A stretch of 64,000 nucleotides of DNA from Clostridia bacterium. GTDB taxonomy: Bacteria; Bacillota; Clostridia; Oscillospirales; CAG-382. The notes under the pieces were generated by a model. It worked only from the letters and a program-made list of their open reading frames with translations. It had not been told where the DNA came from and did not search any database. This document shows positions 61,180 to 64,000 of the stretch, piece by piece. The first letter of the stretch is position 1, and every line of letters starts with the position of its first letter. Both the position numbers and the translations under genes were made by a program. The stretch is from contig JAFSCS010000014.1 of the NCBI GenBank assembly GCA_017436675.1, forward strand, positions 1-64,000, written 5' to 3'.

Positions 61180-62292
61180 CTAAAATAAGTTGAATTGCAA
61201 AGCGCCGACAATATAAAGCACGATGAGGAAAATGAGATTCATTCCCGTGAACATCAAAAGATAACGCTTCGTGCCCGATGGATCTCGCTTCGTATATTCT
61301 CTAAAAGTAATAAGACTCGCAAGCGAGGAAATAAGTGTTCCGACACCGCCGATGTTGACGCCAACGAGAAGCTGCGGATAGTTTTCGGTGAATTGAGAAA
61401 GAAGCACCGCAGACGGCACGTTGCTGATGAATTGACACGATATCGCCGAAACGAGAAGCGTGTTCTTTTCGAGTATCGTGCTGAAAAAGTCGCGAACGAC
61501 TTCAATGCGGCTCATATTTCCCGAGAAAACGAAGAACGCACAAAACGTCAAAAGAAGCGGATAATCGACCGTCTTAAGCGCGTGCCTGTCAGCGAAAAGA
61601 AGCACGAGCGGAACGATGATAAGTCCGATAAAATAGGGAATGACACGGAAAACGATGAGTATCGAGAAAAGGAATAAAAGTAAATAAAGCTCGATCCTTC
61701 TCGGAGACTTGAAATGCACCTCCTCCGTGATGGTAAGAGGCTCCTTCTTAACGAGAAGACAGCAAACTGTTATCATCAAGATCGCAACGGAAAACGGCAA
61801 AGCCAAGATCGCCATAAATTCCCCGTTGGGAATGTTGAATTTCGAATATAAGAAAAGGTTTTGCGGGTTTCCGAACGGAGTGAGCATACCGCCGAGGTTG
61901 GCGGCAATATTTTGGAGAATGAACGTGTATGCCATAAGATGCGTTTTACCCGTTGTCTCGAGAATATAGTATCCGAGCGGCAAAAACGTGATGAGTGCCA
62001 TATCGTTTGCGATTATCATCGAGCCGATAAACGTGATGTATATCAATGCTATCATAACGGATCGAGTGTTGCCGCAAAGAATGATCAGCTTTTTCGCGAG
62101 AATATAGAAAAAGTCGACGTCCTTGAGTGCGCAAATAACAGCGAGCGTGCAGAAAAGACAACTGAGCGTCCTCATATCAAAATAATCCGCATAAGAGCTG
62201 TCGGGCGGAATGATGAATCCGGTGATCACCGCCACAATAATAGCGACCGTCAAAACGACGTTGCCCTTGATAACCTTTTTTACTCTTGCCAT
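61180..62292 (-). CDS. SLC13/ArsB-type anion or citrate permease
   Basis: 370 residues, ten or more helices. NDMALITFLPLGYYIL and FGNPQNLFLYSKF are the paired loops of ion-transporter superfamily members such as ArsB, CitMHS and SLC13; SNVPSAVLLSQF is the second inverted-repeat loop. It probably moves a dicarboxylate, citrate or arsenite, coupled to sodium or protons. The start at 62292 is the first Met after a GGAG 12 nt upstream; an in-frame Met 11 codons earlier overlaps that site. It has its own promoter. Confidence 0.85.
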   Translation of the reverse strand: MARVKKVIKGNVVLTVAIIVAVITGFIIPPDSSYADYFDMRTLSCLFCTLAVICALKDVDFFYILAKKLIILCGNTRSVMIALIYITFIGSMIIANDMALITFLPLGYYILETTGKTHLMAYTFILQNIAANLGGMLTPFGNPQNLFLYSKFNIPNGEFMAILALPFSVAILMITVCCLLVKKEPLTITEEVHFKSPRRIELYLLLFLFSILIVFRVIPYFIGLIIVPLVLLFADRHALKTVDYPLLLTFCAFFVFSGNMSRIEVVRDFFSTILEKNTLLVSAISCQFISNVPSAVLLSQFTENYPQLLVGVNIGGVGTLISSLASLITFREYTKRDPSGTKRYLLMFTGMNLIFLIVLYIVGALQFNLF

Positions 62293-62333
62293 AGCTCGTT
62301 TTTTCTCCTTTTTTGTGAAGCCCACAAAGTTTA

Positions 62334-62362
62334 ATTATACCATCATTCTCCTCCTAAATCAA
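62334..62362 (-). promoter_or_regulatory. promoter of the permease gene
   Basis: Minus strand TTGATT (62357-62362), 17-bp spacer, TATAAT (62334-62339). Confidence 0.75.
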
Positions 62363-62411
62363 CGATTTTTTTAATAAATATTATTTCAAACGAAATACTT
62401 CGTTTGTGTAA

Positions 62412-62440
62412 AAAATAAAAAAGAGTGCCGAAGCACTCTC
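62412..62440 (-). terminator. terminator of the FkbM gene
   Basis: GAGAGTGC and GCACTCTT pair around TTCG, followed on the minus strand by TTTTATTTTT. A second hairpin, CAAACGAA/TTCGTTTG, follows at 62387-62406. Confidence 0.85.
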
Positions 62441-62447
62441 AATAACA

Positions 62448-63491
62448 CTATTTTGCCGTCACAAAAATATCCCAAGCGGGAATATAATCTATCTTCCGAA
62501 GATAAAGCCTGTAGCTCGGATCGTAATATAGCAGAAGCCGTGAAAGATCATAAATATCACCCGCTCTGTGATATACCGCGACGGATATCTCCGGGTGAGA
62601 GTCGCAGATCGTGTTTACCGCACCGTAAAGCACCTCTCTGTCGAGCCCCTCGGCATCGATCTTGATCGCACCGATCTCGTCGCCAAGCCCGTCTATCGTA
62701 ACGACCTCGATCTCGTTTTCGCCCTCGCCGACGTGTGAATTCATACTTCCTTCACCCGAAAACCTCGCTAGTCCCGCCTTTTCTCCTACCGCGGCGTTTA
62801 TCGAAACGACGTTTTCGATGTGAGCGGTATTTTGCTTCAGCTTTTTGAAGCTGTGCGCGTCGGGTTCAAATGCATATATCCTGCTGTACGGAAGCTTTTC
62901 GGAGAAAAACTCTGCCACCGTGTCGCCGTCGTATGCGCCAACGTCAACGTATGCCTTCCCGTGCGGATCAACGGAAAGTCTGTCCCCCTTCACGTTAAAA
63001 AGGTATGAAACGTCACCCGTCACGTTGTATTCCATAATAGATCGGAATACGTTTCGCGATTCGTCATCCTCAAAACGATCGTATATGTATGAAAACCTGT
63101 CGAAATTCTTCAGAATATAGTCCTTGTCGCAGATCTCCTCGCCACAGACCGCTATGTTGGGAGAAATAAGAGTGTGCCTTTTTGAAAATTCGAGAGCAAT
63201 TTTTGTCAACTCTTTGCGAAGCGCAAAGCAAAGCACCGCAACAAAATCGCCGAATCGAGCCACCGCCTCAGCTTCACCGATCACCTTGTGACCGAGAAAG
63301 ACTTGACCTCTCAAAAACTCGTCGCTCGCCATCACTCCGTCAATACCGATCCCGCGTGATCCAAGCACCGAAAAGATCTTTTCCGCACCGTCACCCATAC
63401 CGTATAAAAGGATCGGCAGCTTTTCCTCGCGAAGCCGCGTCGTCCAATCCGTTAAGGCGTTGAGATGCTCAAAAAGCTCACCGCTATGCAC
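62448..63491 (-). CDS. FkbM family methyltransferase
   Basis: 347 residues. A Rossmann-like N-terminal part (about 25-120; LLYGMGDGAEKIF) resembles nucleotide-sugar or effector-binding domains found before FkbM. The SAM domain follows: YVDVGAYDGDTVAEF, YAFEPDAHSFKKLK, INAAVGEKAG, IKIDAEGLDREVL. Members O-methylate sugars or polyketides. Coupled to the kinase upstream by an 8-nt overlap, which suggests a modified-sugar pathway. Confidence 0.88.
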   Translation of the reverse strand: MHSGELFEHLNALTDWTTRLREEKLPILLYGMGDGAEKIFSVLGSRGIGIDGVMASDEFLRGQVFLGHKVIGEAEAVARFGDFVAVLCFALRKELTKIALEFSKRHTLISPNIAVCGEEICDKDYILKNFDRFSYIYDRFEDDESRNVFRSIMEYNVTGDVSYLFNVKGDRLSVDPHGKAYVDVGAYDGDTVAEFFSEKLPYSRIYAFEPDAHSFKKLKQNTAHIENVVSINAAVGEKAGLARFSGEGSMNSHVGEGENEIEVVTIDGLGDEIGAIKIDAEGLDREVLYGAVNTICDSHPEISVAVYHRAGDIYDLSRLLLYYDPSYRLYLRKIDYIPAWDIFVTAK

Positions 63492-64000
63492 GACCGCATT
63501 TCCTCATAAATTCTTCAACTGTGTCAAGCTCGGGGAGTGCGGGCGCAGCACCGCGCTTCGTCGTAGTCAAGGCTCCGACAGCGTTTGCAAAATTACAAGC
63601 ATCGGAGATGTTCTTGCCGTTGCTCATATATCTGTATGTCAAAGCCGACGTGAAAGCATCGCCTGCCGCAGTGGTATCGATAGCATCAACGTCATAAGGC
63701 ATCGCAAAATCACAATATTTTCCGTCGTAGATAAAGCATCCTCTTTCACCGAGCTTCAAAACGACGTATTTTATCTCAGCACGGTTGAAGAGTGCCGAGG
63801 AAGCACGCAAACACGATTCAACGTCGGTCGGACGTATTCCCGTAAGAAGCTCCGTTTCCGATTCGTTTGGTGAAAGTATCTCTATCTTTTCGAGCTTTTC
63901 GAGCGGATAATCCCGCCTTGCAGGGCCGGCGTCAACAAAAAACGGAATATCCATCGACCTTGCCTTTTTTGCTGTGTGTATAACGATGTCCTCACCGATC
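63484..64000 (-). CDS. PfkB-family carbohydrate kinase (5' part cut off by the window)
   Basis: The C-terminal 171 residues are visible; the gene continues past position 64000. IPFFVDAGPARRDY and LSPNESETELLTG are typical, and the catalytic signature is DTTAAGDAFTSAL (usual DTxGAGD, with Ala for the first Gly). The catalytic Asp is in GDAF. It phosphorylates a sugar such as ribose, fructose or a nucleoside. An internal Met at 63954 is not the start, because the frame runs open to the window edge with kinase-like sequence. Confidence 0.88.
   Translation of the reverse strand, partial: IGEDIVIHTAKKARSMDIPFFVDAGPARRDYPLEKLEKIEILSPNESETELLTGIRPTDVESCLRASSALFNRAEIKYVVLKLGERGCFIYDGKYCDFAMPYDVDAIDTTAAGDAFTSALTYRYMSNGKNISDACNFANAVGALTTTKRGAAPALPELDTVEEFMRKCGRA

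Overview
The window reads as a chromosomal segment of a low-to-moderate GC member of the Clostridia, most likely an uncultivated gut anaerobe. The pointers are a split transketolase, a sepF-yggT-divIVA division cluster, indolepyruvate:ferredoxin oxidoreductase, a T-box and a THF riboswitch, DUF1934/DUF6472 proteins and many sigma-A promoters (TTGAMA, 17-bp spacer, TATAAT). The exact family cannot be told from this sequence. No rRNA, tRNA, CRISPR array, phage module, transposase or integrase was found.

Layout. 0-5.3 kb: iorAB (minus) with a strong promoter and a 13-bp inverted-repeat operator, then three small or membrane proteins and an AI-2E family permease. 5.7-13.2 kb: carbohydrate-related genes, namely a GH2 enzyme, a nuclease-like winged-helix protein, a large glycoside-hydrolase-like protein, a metallophosphoesterase and an orphan solute-binding lipoprotein. 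13.6-18.3 kb: an ECF sigma factor with a long C-terminal extension, then a Fur-family regulator with a zinc ABC importer (znuABC-like) behind a palindromic operator. 18.9-22.7 kb (minus): trpB behind a tryptophan T-box, a CDF metal transporter, dapA. 22.9-38.7 kb: housekeeping genes queA, miaA, yggS, sepF, yggT, divIVA, ileS, lspA, rluD, split transketolase, ddl, dnaD, a DnaC-type loader and rnhA. 39.2-41.9 kb (minus): a pyrimidine (deoxy)nucleoside salvage operon. 42.1-45.6 kb: an aberrant Rnf-like cluster. 45.6-48.5 kb: a CapA-like lipid- or membrane-anchored protein and an RlmD-type rRNA methyltransferase. 48.5-51.7 kb: an AT-richer accessory island. 51.8-64 kb: a GH78-like enzyme, GNAT, phosphodiesterase, HAD phosphatase, membrane proteins, a THF-riboswitch-controlled folate transporter, an SGNH lipoprotein, a methyltransferase, an anion permease, an FkbM methyltransferase and a partial PfkB kinase.

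Two things stand out. First, three loci carry the same unusual array of short hairpins joined by GTGAAGTT/AACTTCAC. Stem sequences differ between copies while pairing is kept, which points to selection on structure. Two copies bracket an island holding a four-helix-bundle protein, an XRE-GIY-YIG fusion, a membrane protein and a small conserved protein. Two of those genes sit in modules with matching 5' (68 bp) and 3' (13 bp) borders, so the island looks like a gene-cassette locus without a recombinase in view. Second, the Rnf-like cluster keeps C, D, E and A but lacks B and G, the flavin-attachment motif of RnfD and all four expected cluster-ligand cysteines of RnfA/RnfE, so it cannot be a standard Rnf.

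Three further intergenic repeat families are present: a mosaic of about 100-bp units at three operon ends, about 20-bp CTCCGACGG-type repeats with nested palindromes between znuB and trpB, and a 377-bp element with 17-bp terminal inverted repeats that itself contains one hairpin array.
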